NCBI GenBank assembly: GCA_905221605.1
Contig: CAJNDS010002105.1
Coordinates: 310,001-374,000, forward strand
Direction: 5' to 3'
From: Symbiodinium natans
Lineage: Eukaryota > Sar > Dinophyceae > Suessiales > Symbiodiniaceae
DNA: 64,000 bases
Of this stretch, positions 1 to 11,639 are shown piece by piece. Each line of letters opens with the position of its first letter. Within the stretch, counting starts at the first letter, position 1. Position numbers and translations under genes: made by a program. The notes beneath the pieces are model-generated. The model searched no databases. It was not told the origin of the DNA and was given only the letters and a program-made list of their open reading frames with translations.

Positions 1-915
1 AAAGTTTGTGGTGTTGTCCGACCGCACCCTTGACGAAATGGCACGGACATCGGTAGGTCGCTCGGGGAGGGACCCTGTGCACAGCTTCGAGTAGAGTGCC
101 CTGCCCACTCCCCTAACCGCCCCTACACCGCCGTGCGTATCTTTCGCGTCTGCCACAACAAGCACATGCATGCCGTACCCTGTAACCCTCCCCAAGTCGA
201 GCTGACGCAGCTTAAACACGCATGAATTAGAGGCGAAGCAAGTTGGATCGGGGAAAGAAGAGCATCAAAGTTAGCAAGCCCCTTGGCACAACAGCTCCAA
301 GACAACGGGCCTCGCGGTCCCCGGCCAACCTCTCCCCCTCCGAACCCGAAATTTGCGGTCCAACTGGATCCTGCCCGCACCGCTTTGGAGGAGCCGCAAT
401 CCCATGCCGCAGGGGGGTCCAGCCTTAGCTGAGACCATGTCAAAAAGCAGGAAAAAGGGCAACCTTTCTACCCTAAACCCCCTGAAGCTCTCCTAACTCC
501 TGAACTCATGACGTGTGCAGCGCTGCATCAAGCTGACATATGACTTTGGCTTTCCTTCGTCTGCGATGCGCACGCTGCATCCCGCGTTGGGCCGGCCGGG
601 CTGCCAAGGCAGCGCGCGCAAGCGCTTTACCCACACTGCCCTGGGGAAGGTGCACGAAGGGGACAGCGTACTCCTAAGCTCTGCACTCCCGCAGCCGGGC
701 TGTCAGCTCTGTTCGCGATGGAGAGATCCAGCCCCTCCTTTTGCCATGACCCCTCCTTTTGGCTGGAGCTTCCTCGGCCATCTCCGCGACCAAGTCGCCC
801 GGCTATCCTTGGCTCCTGAAGGGGTTTCCATTGGAACTCTGTTTGCGGAATCGTTGGGATGGAGCGCCTTTTGGCGCCTTCAAGTACTTCGGGTCGAAAA
901 ACAGTTGTTCCAGAC
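1..915. other. No gene recognised
   Basis: The open frames here are short, overlap on both strands and show no domain or clear exon border. I see no convincing gene, RNA or repeat. Confidence 0.4.
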
Positions 916-1263
916 TCACGGAGGGAGGCTGCCTGAAGAAGTCGCCAGTACCCACAAAACATCCAAGATGAGCATACGGCAAAGGTGGGCATCCGGTCCA
1001 TGCATCGGAACCGTCGGATGGGCGAGCTTCCAGTCTGCTCTGATCACGTCGTCTTCCCCCAAGTTCGGAGCCCTCCTTCGAGCCTCTACAGTGACAGGGA
1101 TTTCCTCAGAAGACTTTCCAAGCCAAAGAGCTGCTAGTCGACTGTAAGTCGCTGTAAGTTCTTCCCGTTCTTCACGACGAAGAAAAAGGAGAAGAGCCTC
1201 AAGAGCCTGCTCCAGAGCCTGCTCTGAAACGCCTGTTCTGAGAAACTCCTCAAATTGCCCCAA
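916..1263 (-). CDS. Partial exon, helical protein of unknown function
   Basis: The minus strand is open for 115 codons. It begins FEEFLRTGVSEQALEQALEA and continues with charged, amphipathic helix-like sequence (REEREELTATYSRLAALWLG). Composition is protein-like and unlike the shadow frames. I recognise no family. The C-terminal 30 codons may be intron read-through, because the composition changes after LGEDDVIRADWKLA. It is probably an exon of a split minus-strand gene in the same orientation as the exons that follow to the right. Confidence 0.4.
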   Translation of the reverse strand: MGQFEEFLRTGVSEQALEQALEALLLFLRREEREELTATYSRLAALWLGKSSEEIPVTVEARRRAPNLGEDDVIRADWKLAHPTVPMHGPDAHLCRMLILDVLWVLATSSGSLPP

Positions 1264-1506
1264 GTCTCATGCACTCGACGAAAAGGCGACGAGACCAGCT
1301 TTCGAAGACATGTTTCATAGTGGCCATGGCTGCACCCGTTGCTGCTTTGGCTTAGTCACTTAGTCCTGACCAGGTTCTTGCGGAGGAGAGCTGAATCGTT
1401 GTGAAAACCGCAGACACTGCTTTCGGGGAGGCAGGGACGAGGAAGATGGGCCCTTGCTCCGCCACAAGTGCGATTGCAGAGCGCGCTGAAGACAAAGTTG
1501 CGGGAC

Positions 1507-1557
1507 ATGGTGTGCAGATGTGTGCAGATGTGTGAAGATGTGTGAAGATGTGTGAAG
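1507..1557. repeat. 11-bp tandem repeat GTGTGMAGAT(G)
   Basis: About five near-perfect copies of an 11-bp unit (GTGTGCAGAT/GTGTGAAGAT plus one base) lie head to tail. It is a minisatellite with no coding evidence. Confidence 0.85.
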
Positions 1558-1659
1558 CCCGAGGGTTCGAAGTTGGGCTCTGGCTTCGGGAATGCCACGG
1601 GGCAAGCGATCACGGGCAAGCTCGATCTGAGCCTAAGTCCTCGAAGATCGCAGAATGTA

Positions 1660-1785
1660 GCTACTCCTCTCCTTTCTTCCCTCCTGTTTTCCCTCCTTTC
1701 TTCCCTCCTTTCTCCCTTCCTTTCTGCCCTCCTGTCTCCCCTCCTTTCTCCCCTCCTTCTTCTCTTTTCCTCTCTTTTCGTCTCC
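1660..1785. repeat. Pyrimidine-rich CCTTTCTCCCCTC tract
   Basis: A run made almost only of C and T, with a loose 10-13-bp period (CCTCCTTTCTTCC and CCCCTCCTTTCTC variants). Frames reading through it are low-complexity Ser/Pro/Leu and are not credible genes. Confidence 0.8.
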
Positions 1786-2448
1786 TGCGTCTAGATGAGA
1801 TATACTTGCTGTTCATCCTTACTTCACTTTCGTCATCCACACCTTTTGCATTCTTGGTGTGAGCGGAGGCTTGGGCCCCCCGGCACGCTCAGCTGCTCCT
1901 CCACCCTGGCCCTCTCTGACCGCTCCGTTTCGGGTGCCTCAGAGAGGAGTCGAGGACAGAGAATCCAACAGAGCGCTGTTTGAAATATCTCTTGGGAATC
2001 TGAGGCAATGCGTCGCAGGTGTCCCATGTGTCCCCATGTGCCCTTCTCACTCCTTCTCACTCCTTACGTTCCTGTCCCCGTTTGGGCCCTGGCCTCAGAT
2101 GCTGGTGCAATGTCTGAGCTTCCTGCAACTTACAATCACTTTCATCAGTTCTGACATCACTCATGCAGACTCACTCGCTGCATTTGTGCAGTGCACAGCC
2201 CGTGAGAGCACATGTCCTGAAGGTAAATTCGACCGTTTCCTTGGCTATGCGGCTTGGAGGAAAACATGATGCAACGGGCCGGTAGGCTTCTGTGATGCAT
2301 AAAGATCAATCTGAAGCTCGATTTGCTCTTGGCTCTATCGTTCGTCAAGATTCCCTGCCGCGTGCAGCAAACAAGACTGCATGCACCAAGAAACGCATGA
2401 TACACAGGCCTCGTTGATGTAGCCAGAGCTGCTCACATTGTCTTGTTT

Positions 2449-2560
2449 TCACCCTCGATGCCCTGAGACCAAATGGCCCGCCTTCTTCTGCTTGATGATC
2501 TCAACCGTATCTGTGGCCTTGGAGAGAAGTCGACGGTAGGCCTCCAGGGACGCACAGGAA
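2449..2560 (-). CDS. Short exon, unknown helical protein
   Basis: The minus strand encodes SLEAYRRLLSKATDTVEIIK followed by QKKAGHLVSGHRG and a stop. The helix-forming, lysine-rich composition is unlike the surrounding frames. It is probably an exon of the minus-strand gene whose other exons lie at 3.1-6.4 kb. The family is not recognised. Confidence 0.4.
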
Positions 2561-3154
2561 GAACAAAGGACCACTCTCTGCAACTTCTTCTCTGCCATCC
2601 CATCACCCGAATTACACTCCCGAAAAACGCACCAGTCTGCAGTCACCGCTCTTGGACAACAGGATGCAGCATGCGCACCCAAACACAACCTAACATTTAT
2701 CTGGCGTATTGAGATTTTGCTAACAGCGCCCACCTCTTCAGTTGTTTGTGCTTCTACCACGTTGTCCTGCCACGGCACACCAAGGGACATCTTGATGTCC
2801 ATGCTGGTCCATGCTTATGATTGCAGCAGTCCTCTGCAACCTGAGCCGACACTTCACCAGCATCTTTGTGCTCTTCATTGGTCACATCCTGTTGCCGTAG
2901 TTGGACATCAAATTGTATAGAAGTGGGAAATAACAATGGGTCCACGCTCCTCGTCTGCTTGGGGCTTCCTGACGATAATTGGCTGTTGCAAGGTGCTCTG
3001 CAGAATCGCAATCTCTTCCTGCAGAGAATGGGCGGTTCAACGATGCTGTGAAGGTACTGCCCTTGATTGCACTGGATTCACTGGATCATTTGTCCCGAAG
3101 AGTAGTGCAATCAGCGTCGATCTCCTGATGTGCCGGTCTCATCTCTGAAGCATG

Positions 3155-5152
3155 CAAAGGCTTTGCCAAAGGCTTTGCAAAGGAAGTGGTGAAATCTCTG
3201 ATCAGCCTGAAACTTCTGCTGCCTCTCGACCGGATCGGCGCTGACCACAACCTCTTGGATTTGCATGAAGCTTTCCTCGTTGTCACGGGTAAACACGCTT
3301 GCATCGGTCAGATGAATCGAAAGGGCCTGTACTAACTCATGCACACATCCACCAAAGTGCAGTGAGGAGTCTGATCCTCCCAACTTTTGATCCTGGTCCT
3401 GCGGACGAGGAAGGCCGAAGCAGACTAGCTGCCCATGATGCTGCGTAACGGCTTTGGGTCCTTGCGTGTATCCTCTAACTTGAGAATGCCGTTCCTCACC
3501 TTCTTTTTCCCTGGCTTGTACCAGCATGGGTGATGGACCGTTCCAATTTGTGAAATGCAAGAGAAAGGGGGATTCATATCAATGGGACAGTAGCACCACC
3601 CGGTCGATTGAACGTACCTCAAGAGCATCGAATGGAGGCAACACGGCAAAAAAATCGGACGCGAGAAGCATGGCTCTGGACGCTCTGGACCACCGAGGCC
3701 ATGGCTGTAGGCCAGGGAAACACTCTCTGCAAGCAACTCATCTTCTAGCATCAGCTGTGCTAGAACTGCTTGCATCTGCTTCACCACAGCCTCCACAACG
3801 AGCAACGACCATCTCAGTGTCTAACTTCGACAAAGCCGGCCTCGCTCACGAGAAGGTAAGACGGATCCTTGCAGACAACACATCCCGTTTGTGGTCAGAG
3901 ATTTCGGAGCACCAGCACACTGTAGATGTACTGGGACAGCAACATCAGCGGGCGGGATTCGGATCTTCTTGCTCTTGAACTTGGCACAAGAAGCTACATG
4001 AAGATATGCGAAGCTCGATCTCAGGCAGGATGCCACAGAGTTGGATCACCCTCGCAGTCGTCAAGCCGTCGCCAAGCTGCAGCTGCACTGTTGAAGAACA
4101 GCTTGGCTTTCGCAACCGCATCTTCCAAGGACTGTGCAGGCGACAAGGCGGATGCCAAGGCCAATGCCAGCTGCATGCCAGTTTAAAAATCGGCGGACAA
4201 ATCGGGTCACCCCTGATGGATGCCAGTGTCGCCTCCAGCTTTCGGCTGCTGATGGCCTGAGTACAGCAAGGAACGGACCAACAACAGTAAGGAACTCGCA
4301 CAAGGACAACTTACCAAGTCCACCATTTGCATCATTTGTGGGGCCGCGACCAGTTTTCCAGACAGGACTTGTGCCTCCTCTTGCTGAGACGAAATGATTG
4401 AAAGGACCTGCCGGAGCATGAGAGCAAACAGGAGTGGAAACAGGAGTGCAAACAGGAGAGCAAACAGGAGAGCAAACAGGAGAGCAAACGGGAGACTGAA
4501 GTAAAAAACGATTGTTGCACAGCAAACCCTTGAAGTGTTGGCCTCCGCTGCCTTATTTCCAGTGGAGTTCCTTCTTTTGTTTTGAGGGACAGTTTGCTTC
4601 ATCAGCTCCATCTTGTGAATGTCGCCTTTGATCTGCTCCACATTGTCCTGTAGCAGGAGGGCATCCGAGTTTCCTGAGTCTACTGCAATACTTCAGAAAT
4701 GGGGTAAAAGATGAGACGGTGCTCAAAAAATGGCCCGGCGCCGGTCTAAGGAGGAGAGCCGTCAGACTCGTACTCTCAGCTGAATTTCGGGATTTCAAGA
4801 AGAAACAAAGCCCCCAGCATGCCGCTTCCAACGCCGCCAACAAACTACACAAAAAACCCTGGAAAGCCTTCCCACACCAAAGCCTTGACATGCGCAAGAA
4901 GACCCTTTCAAAATTCTCGATCCCCCAACATCCCCAACGTGGGCTTTTGCAAAAAAAATGCACATGAGGCCTGGCAGCGAATCGGGGTAAACCACAAAGA
5001 CAGCAACGTCTTGAAATTCTTGAAAGTTCCAGCACAGGTACGGCTTGTGAAGTCTACAGGCTCTCTTCCTCTTCTTCTCCTTCTTCTTCTTCTTCCCCTT
5101 CCCCTTCCCCTTCCTCTGCCTCTTCCTCTGCCTCTTCCTCTTGTTCTACAGG

Positions 5153-5185
<33 letters not shown>

Positions 5186-5250
5186 GTGCGGTCCCTGAGA
5201 TCGGCGATCTGGTCGTCAATGTCATGGAATCTGACGGGGTCGGCACAGTG
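3155..5250 (-). CDS. Multi-exon gene, coiled/helical protein (several exons)
   Basis: At least six protein-like minus-strand segments are separated by junk-like sequence. In transcription order they are HDIDDQIADLRDR (about 5190-5230), SDALLLQDNVEQIKGDIHKM (about 4570-4680), VLSIISSQQEEAQVLSGKLV ending in PQMMQMVDL (4407-4315, with CAG|G before and a GTAAGT donor after), SLEDAVAKAKLFFNSAAAAW (about 4060-4170), EAVVKQMQAVLAQLMLEDEL (about 3690-3800) and ALSIHLTDASVFTRDNEESF (about 3330-3160). All are helix-rich. No catalytic motif is visible and the family is not recognised. Whether they form one gene with the exons at 5.6-7.9 kb is uncertain. Confidence 0.5.
4421..4497. repeat. 12-bp tandem repeat GAGCAAACAGGA
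   Basis: Six to seven copies of a 12-bp unit (AGAGCAAACAGG and variants AGTGGAAACAGG, AGTGCAAACAGG). It sits upstream (minus-strand sense) of the exon at 4407-4315, so it is probably intronic. Confidence 0.8.
5065..5180. repeat. CTT/CCT-rich and (CT)n tract
   Basis: Runs of TTCTTC and CCCCTTCC, then a (CT)n run near 5154-5175. On the minus strand this reads as Arg/Glu or Arg/Gly low complexity and I do not accept it as coding. Confidence 0.75.
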
Positions 5251-5639
5251 CAAACGACACCATGACAAATGGGAGCCAACTCCCTTCTTACTGGCACCGC
5301 CTCTTGGCAGCTCTTTCCGCCTGGCGCCTCGCCAATCACAAGCAAGAGGAACATTGCAACGCATTGGCTTTGGGAAGCCTTGAACGTTGAGGATGTTGTG
5401 GCCTCCCCTCTCGTCCCAGACACGCCCACCCAACTCTAGCATCCTGGGTACCCCTGACCAGCCTGTTTAATGCTGATTTACGAGGGCAGCTGAGCTCCTG
5501 TTTAACATCTCCAACTTCTGCATCTCTATGCCAAGACAGGAACCTTCATGCAATTGGCACTGCAGATATTCTCCGGTGGTGAACCAACTGCGATGCGAAC
5601 CGAACCACACCAATGAAGATCCTTGTCCTAGAACAGCTG

Positions 5640-6395
5640 ATGTTCAATGTCGTGCTCATGTTTGGCCGTGATTTGCCTGACCCAGATAAGGGTTGTTGTT
5701 GGCTCATTTCTGGGGCTCCTTGCACTCTTCCATACTCCTCCATTTGAAAGTGAATAAACGAGATGCCTCAGTCTTTCCTGTCGCTTTTCCTCCTCCTCCT
5801 GCTGCACCTCGGATGTGAAAGCTCCACTTGAAAAAACTGCATCGTCTCGCGACCTTGATAGCCTGGTTGCTCTTTGAAGGACTTCCTCCGCGATCTTCCT
5901 CTTTGCTTCCCAATGTTCATCAACACGTTGCCCGAACTTCTGCTGAAAGCCTAAGCAGGTTGACATGGCATACAAACGCTTTGCAAAACACGTCTCCAGA
6001 TGGGCGTTCGGTAGCAAGTGACCATTTCGACCAAGACACAGCTAATCGTAGAGAACAAAGACATGTCCTGGCATCTTGTTGGGCCGATCTTGCATAAGGG
6101 GCATGACGTTGCATGATGCAACATGCCTCGCAAGATGCTTACACAGCTTAAGGATGAAGTGTCCTTCTTCTCGATGCCGCTCTTTATCCCACGGAGCCCT
6201 TCCTGAGAGTCTACGAGTCAGCGGCTCTGAATTGGAGTTGTCGATCGATTTCTGCCATCCTGCTAGATTCCATAAAGAAAAAAACTCTCTCTGACTTCGA
6301 AACTCCACAGAAACAGCCCCACAATCATTCTTGAGGCCAGCGACCAGCTGGGATGCCAGTATCCTTTGCTTGTCGAGCGCTTCAAAATGCTTCAA
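5640..6395 (-). CDS. Exon cluster, helical protein of unknown function
   Basis: Minus-strand exons in transcription order: HFEALDKQRILASQLVAGLK (about 6390-6305); EGLRGIKSGIEKKDTSSLSC (ending at 6143, followed by a GTAAGC donor); and QQKFGQRVDEHWEAKRKIAE through EEVLQRATRLSRSRDDA and EEEEKRQERLRHLVYSLSNG (about 5950-5740). The last is strongly charged and probably coiled coil. Orientation and composition match the exons at 3.1-5.2 kb, so they may belong to one long gene. No family is recognised. Confidence 0.5.
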
Positions 6396-6587
6396 GCCCA
6401 CACGAAGGATTTCGAGATCTCACAGCCAAGAGGCTTGCTCGATTGTGCTTCGGTCTCGTCCAGCTCTGCGGCCTGAGAACCCCTTTAGCTTCTTTAGCCA
6501 AGCTTTCCAGGGGCACAAGAACACAGTCCTCCTCAACTCCCTGCTTCTTCCGCCGTTGAAACCAATTGTTCCTGAGCACTGCAGAAA

Positions 6588-6610
6588 CACAAAAAAAAAA
6601 AAAAAAAAAA
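6588..6610. repeat. Poly(A) run
   Basis: About 19-20 consecutive A after ACAC. It is followed by three copies of TTTCACGTG. It could be the tail of an old retrocopy, but no flanking target-site duplication was recognised. Confidence 0.7.
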
Positions 6611-6879
6611 CGCTGGGAGGTCACGTGTTTCACGTGTTTCACGTGCTTCCTATGATCAAGGCAAGGTTCAACTCCTCTGTCAGTCTCACCCGCGCGAGCT
6701 CCTTCCATTCGTACATGATTCCTGGGAAGATAATGGCTCTGCCAAACTCCCCTTGTGATGCGACATACGCTAGCAGATTTCATGTGTAAGAACCTTTGAC
6801 ACAACATTTTGGCTGCAGACTCTTCGATGTGAGCCACATACCGAAGCTGTGCCAACTGGAATCGCGCAAGATGTCTGCA

Positions 6880-7090
6880 AAAAAGGCTCGGTTTGTTGCA
6901 GCTCTTCCGGCATTGACCTCTGTCTGCAACATGGTGCCGCTATGTGCCGCTCTGCAAAACCTTCCGACTCCGAGGGCCGAGCTTGCTGCTCGATTTTGCT
7001 GTAGTCCGTTTCTTGCACGATGTCGTCAATGTCCTCAGAAGAGTCAACTATACCCAACTCCGGACAACTTCCAAGGGCGGAAAACCACGC
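6880..7090 (-). CDS. Acidic exon, unknown protein
   Basis: The minus strand encodes SSEDIDDIVQETDYSKIEQQ, then ARPSESEGFAERHI and PEELQQTEPFLQTSC. The sequence is acidic and protein-like. It probably belongs to the same minus-strand gene set. No domain is recognised. Confidence 0.35.
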
Positions 7091-7709
7091 AACCAAGGCA
7101 AGCAAGGCGCATGGTAGTTTATGTTCAAGAAGCCATCGACACTGTCATCGTCGCTGGGATCTGCCACACGCGTGCACCATTCTCGGGTTTTCTTTTGGGT
7201 CTGTATTGAAAGTGTCTTTTCTGAAAATTCCTCAAAGAAGCCAAATGTCAAAAAACAATCCAGAAACCATCCAAAAACCCTCGGACTCTTTTGCGGAACC
7301 ATCACCACACCTGCCCGGCCGGAACCATCCTCGCTCGAGTCCTGGCACTCCAAAACGGTTGTATGTTTGCCTAAGAAACCAAAGAGGCTTCACGAGCGCA
7401 CTGCGAGTCACTGGGACCTACATGGCCCACGGACCTTTACACACCGAAAGAAGCGAATGAGCAAAATCTGGAGTTCAAACCACGCTTCGCTCATCCCAGC
7501 CAGAACAACGGTAGCAGTTCCGTACCCCATCCTCTTCATCTTCGGAATGCCTAGGGAGCCAGCAGCTTCAATGCCAGCGGCATGGAGTGACAGAGGCATA
7601 CCATGACATGGGAAAGCCACTGGAAGGCCACTGGAAAGCCTGCGCCAAATTTGCAGCAGCGGTGCACTTCGCCCTCCATCCAGCCAGGCATTCCAGCCTG
7701 CACTAGGCA

Positions 7710-7845
7710 CACCTCTCGGCACGCAAATCGGATCCTGGCAGTCGAGAGGCCAGCTTCTTCGTGAACTTGGCCGCCGCTGGCGGTTCCACGGTCTCCTGCG
7801 GCTCTGGCCGCTCCACCTCCTCAGGCAGCAAGTTAGCACGGGATG
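7710..7845 (-). CDS. Exon, unknown protein
   Basis: The minus strand encodes ANLLPEEVERPEPQETVEPP followed by AAAKFTKKLASRLPGSDLRA. The Glu/Pro-rich then basic pattern is typical of a disordered linker. The true reading frame differs from the longest open frame on this strand. Function is unknown. Confidence 0.4.
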
Positions 7846-8144
7846 CATGATTCCAACACCAACAAACTCGAACTCTTGTTGCTGAAACCTTCTGCTAGCA
7901 CGAAAGCTATTTAATGTCTGACATGACAACCAGATTTTGCAGCGTCGATTTCTGCAAATATAAAAGACTCACCCTCTCACTCTCAGGTTTGCGGTCGAAC
8001 GAAGACACGAAACAACATTATGAAAGCAAGTAAAAGCAGCCACAGCATTGCTTCACTTTCTACATCAGGAGCTGCAGGTTCAAAAATGTTGAGAAAGAAG
8101 ATAGCATGCATGCACGCACTCCCGCGCAAACAACAAACAAACAA

Positions 8145-8145
8145 A

Positions 8146-8195
<50 letters not shown>
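8145..8195. repeat. (AC)n microsatellite
   Basis: About 22 uninterrupted AC units, preceded by four AAAC units. Confidence 0.95.
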
Positions 8196-8199
<4 letters not shown>

Positions 8200-8468
8200 C
8201 ATATATCCGTAAGCTCATGGCACTTTGAGTAGCAGACTGACCATTAACTACTCACAACCTCTGCAAAAGTCATGGTTTTCGGTCCTCGAGATGCATGAGG
8301 TTCAAGACTTGCAGCCCCTATATAATGGTTCATGAACCTATCATTCTCTAAACCAGATAATTGTGGCAAAGACCTCATATTGATGCTGATGTACTAGCCC
8401 GTGAATGAATATCTGGGGTTACTTGCTTGGAGATCTATCTTCAGGAACCATCACAAGTATCAGGATCA

Positions 8469-8909
8469 TCACACCCTGTCAATCAATCTCTTTCCCGCAA
8501 CATGTCGGTATCCTTCGCTTCCTTCGGTGATGCTGGAGGTGCGTTGCCTGGTGATCGGGGCAGACTTTTGCAACAACTGCATCATAGACCCTTGTGCCAG
8601 GCTGCTAGAAGCGTCCGAGTCTGCACTGCTCGAATCCACGACGACCTGCGCCATCCCGAAACCCCAAGCTGGCAAGCTGACGGCAGCCGTTGCAAAGGCC
8701 GAGGCACAAATCAGCCAAGGATCAAACGACTGTCTCAGTTGTTCCAGGTTATTGCCTTCGTCTTCATGTGTTGTCGGGATCCAGAATATCAGGCTGAAGT
8801 GGCGCGTGCTCATCAAAACGACTGCGAAAACAACTCCTTGAAATCCTCGGCTCGAAGCGAGATTCTCAAGCTTCGACGGAGAACTTTGCTTTTCGTTCGA
8901 AAGACTCAA
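8469..8909 (-). CDS. Possible exons, unknown protein
   Basis: The minus strand is open for 146 codons. The Ser-rich part (MAQVVVDSSSADSDASSSLA, then QGSMMQLLQKSAPITRQ) and the preceding hydrophobic stretch look more protein-like than the opposite frames. Introns may be included. No family is recognised. Confidence 0.3.
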   Translation of the reverse strand: MSLSNEKQSSPSKLENLASSRGFQGVVFAVVLMSTRHFSLIFWIPTTHEDEGNNLEQLRQSFDPWLICASAFATAAVSLPAWGFGMAQVVVDSSSADSDASSSLAQGSMMQLLQKSAPITRQRTSSITEGSEGYRHVAGKRLIDRV

Positions 8910-9331
8910 GAAGAAGGCAAGTGGGGCGCTTGAGGCCGTGGAATGTTTTGTGAAATCAGTATTAGTTGGAAAAGTGCAAAACTCGATGTTTTGGCATTTG
9001 AGCTTCTTGGAGGGGTCTCGAGTCTCACAGCTTTTTTGTATGGTTCAGAGAGCAATATACTCGAGATTCATCCTTTTCCGGTTCTTGTATTCTCAATCAG
9101 GTGTTCGAAGGAGTACTTTTCGATGTTGTCCTGTTCGCTGTTTTCTAGTGTGTTTTCTGTACGAAGTAGGCATTCATGGTTTTTGTCGGTGTTTTGAAAA
9201 TTTACGTCAGCTGGCAAAGGGACTACTCGTCGACACGTGATTCGTCGACTTTGCCTGCTTGGGGGTTTTGAGGTTAAGGGTGGAAGTGTTTTGGGCGTGC
9301 CTTTGGGCTTCTCGGGTGTAAGGTTTGGGGT

Positions 9332-9760
9332 TCAGGGCGGAAGTGTGTTGGGTTTGACGTCATCATCGTTCGACCATGGATGCTCTGCATTGGTGAACTT
9401 GGAAATTTCAATGGCGTCTCGTGTGCACGAAGACTGGCTTTCATCTGCACAAGATTGAATCTTGCAGAGGTTCACTTGGAACACATCCGTGTAAAGCTGC
9501 ATGCCTGGATCGAATGTGTGCACACAGAAACTTTCTGAAATCTTCCGCTCGACACCTATGATCAGTTGGAATTTGCTGTGTTCCGTAAGCCATGAGAAAG
9601 GAAACAAAACAAGTTCACGTGTCATGTTTGCTTCGCAGGGCATGGTTCGAAAAAACACGTAGCACCCTTTTTTGGTTTTTCTGGGGAGAGCACCCGAAAC
9701 CAAATTGCCGTTTGGGGAGTGTTGCTTAGTCGCTCGTGCTCTTTCTGTAGCAACACACAC
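9332..9760 (-). CDS. Possible 142-aa ORF, unknown
   Basis: An uninterrupted minus-strand frame from ATG to stop with mixed composition (for example FPFSWLTEHSKFQLIIGVER). No domain is recognised and chance cannot be excluded. Confidence 0.25.
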   Translation of the reverse strand: MCVATERARATKQHSPNGNLVSGALPRKTKKGCYVFFRTMPCEANMTRELVLFPFSWLTEHSKFQLIIGVERKISESFCVHTFDPGMQLYTDVFQVNLCKIQSCADESQSSCTRDAIEISKFTNAEHPWSNDDDVKPNTLPP

Positions 9761-9796
9761 ACGTCTGACCGCTCCTCCTCCTCGTCCTTGCTACCG

Positions 9797-10550
9797 GGAT
9801 GGAAGATGCGGCCAGCCAGCAGGTCTTCGATGCCTTCTTGCAGCCCGTGGGCTATTGCAAGGAGCTGCGCCTCTTTCAGAGCACAAACGATTCAAAAGGT
9901 TGTCAACACACAACTCTGTCTTCTGGCTCTCATGACAGAAAAAGCGGGCACGGTCTTCAGTCGAAAAATAGGGGTTTTAAAGGGGGCAGCATGCTCTGGA
10001 CTCCTGCTCCTTGGTGCGCCCGCTCATGACGGGAGAAAGAATTTCCAAGTCACTCCTGAGCAAGACTGGAAAGCGACCGCAGCCCGCAGCAAGCTCCGAT
10101 TACGTCTCTGTCTACGTCCGTCTACGTCCGTCTGCGTGCATCTACGCCAGTCTACACCAGTCCACGTCAGCCTACGTCAGTCTACTGTCTACCCGGGTCC
10201 TTCTCCCTCTGGAGCCTTCGCCGCGAAACTTTATGTCAACCATTTCCTGTCGCTCGAAAGCTCTTTTGCAACTACGAGAAGCTCATGTTTCCAAATCACC
10301 ATCACAGTGCCAAAGATGCAGGACACATCGCTTTCAGGAAAAAGCTGTGTGAACGCTTGCACCCTGCACCTTAGAATATTGAATGGGCCACTGTCGAACA
10401 CTTCAAAGAAGGCCGTCCGTGTCGCCATGGATCGCGTCCGCCGCACTCTCCAGCACAGAGATGCCAAGGGCAGGGAAGCCCCGCCGACGCCGAAACCGGG
10501 CATCCTCAGCGGCCACAGCCACCATGAGCAGTCCACCGTCACACACATGC
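9797..10550 (-). CDS. Two or more exons, unknown protein
   Basis: Minus-strand segments GGLLMVAVAAEDARFRRRRG continuing FPALGISVLESAADAIHGD (about 10545-10410), and SEAQLLAIAHGLQEGIEDLL followed by AGRIFHPGSK (about 9885-9795). Both are clearly protein-like, and the first is not in the longest frame. They probably form a gene downstream of the hydrolase in the same direction. The family is not recognised. Confidence 0.4.
10102..10192. repeat. 10-bp repeat TCTACGTCCG / TCTACGTCAG
   Basis: About eight degenerate 10-bp copies in tandem (TCTACGTCCG, TCTACGCCAG, TCTACACCAG, CCTACGTCAG). It lies between the two exon groups and is probably intronic. Confidence 0.8.
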
Positions 10551-11104
10551 TCGGACAAGATCGGAATGCAAGGAGCGAAACAAGCTATCTATAAAAAATG
10601 ACCAACGCTTTCAGTCATGCCACAATGCGATACAACACTCAGTGTGCCAGTTCGGAGTGGGTTTGGGGTGCTTTGGACTGCAGCAAGTTTGGTTGCAGCA
10701 AGGCACACTAGAGTCACTAGACTCACTAGAGGTGCCGTGGCGTGCAGATGAGGTCTTTGGATTTCACTTTCGCTTTTGGTGTGGCTGGCGGGCCCGCGCC
10801 TAACACGTGGGGTCAACTTGGTGGCACCTTCCTCGATTGTCGAGTTCAGGGCGTATCCGGGCAACCCTTACACCTCCCTGGCCTAGCTGGGGCTACGGTT
10901 GTTGGGTGGAGAGCAAGAAAATGGAGCTGCCAGGCTGCTCCCATCGACCTGGGCGATGCTGCAGCAGTGTTGCCCTGTGGGGTCATTGGTACTTCATCTG
11001 AGCCGTGCAAATACCTTACTTCCAAGCCATTGCTTCTGAACAGTTGACACACAATGCACTGTAATCCAGACACTGAATTGCAAAATAAGCTGCAAACATG
11101 CCCC

Positions 11105-11400
11105 TTACAACTCTGGATGCCGTTGGCCGCTGCAGAAAGCACCTGGACTCAAGCTGCCAGCCATGGCGCAGTTGCCGCAATCCTGAGGAATCCGCAACAT
11201 GTCACGCAACATAGCAAACAACATGACACCCAACATGGCACGACAGTCATCAAGCGAACCCTTAGCCCTCTTGTGGTGCAACCGAAGAAGCTTTGCAGCA
11301 AGGTGCTGGGCTGGAAGCTTGAGGTGTGAACGAGCGTTGGCATAGAGCAAGGGCGTGAACTTGATGTCACCCAATGCACTACAAGGTATCGTACATCGTA
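11105..11400 (-). CDS. Exon, basic helical protein
   Basis: The minus strand encodes LGDIKFTPLLYANARSHLKL, then PAQHLAAKLLRLHHKRAKGS and LDDCRAM. The basic, helical composition supports a real exon. Sequence after this is CATGT-rich and repetitive, so the open frame probably runs into an intron. Function is unknown. Confidence 0.4.
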
Positions 11401-11639
11401 AGCACCTATGGCAACTACAGACTACTACCTCATGTTGGTGACCATTTTGCCTCCAGCGTTCAGGTGCTGTGAAGTCTTCCGCACGACTGTATCGGCCGTT
11501 GCGCCACATTCTGGTCCACGTTCTGGTCCATGTTCTGGCCACATTCTGGTCCACATTCAGCACCCAGACGCATTTGTGTCAGTTCTCGTACGACGCGGGC
11601 GCTGCAGGAGATGAGTAGGGATGTAAGTTGGGGCAACTT

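Noticed and set aside
9719-10594. 291-codon plus-strand frame
   Set aside because: It crosses a 10-bp repeat and overlaps better protein-like minus-strand exons. No motif.
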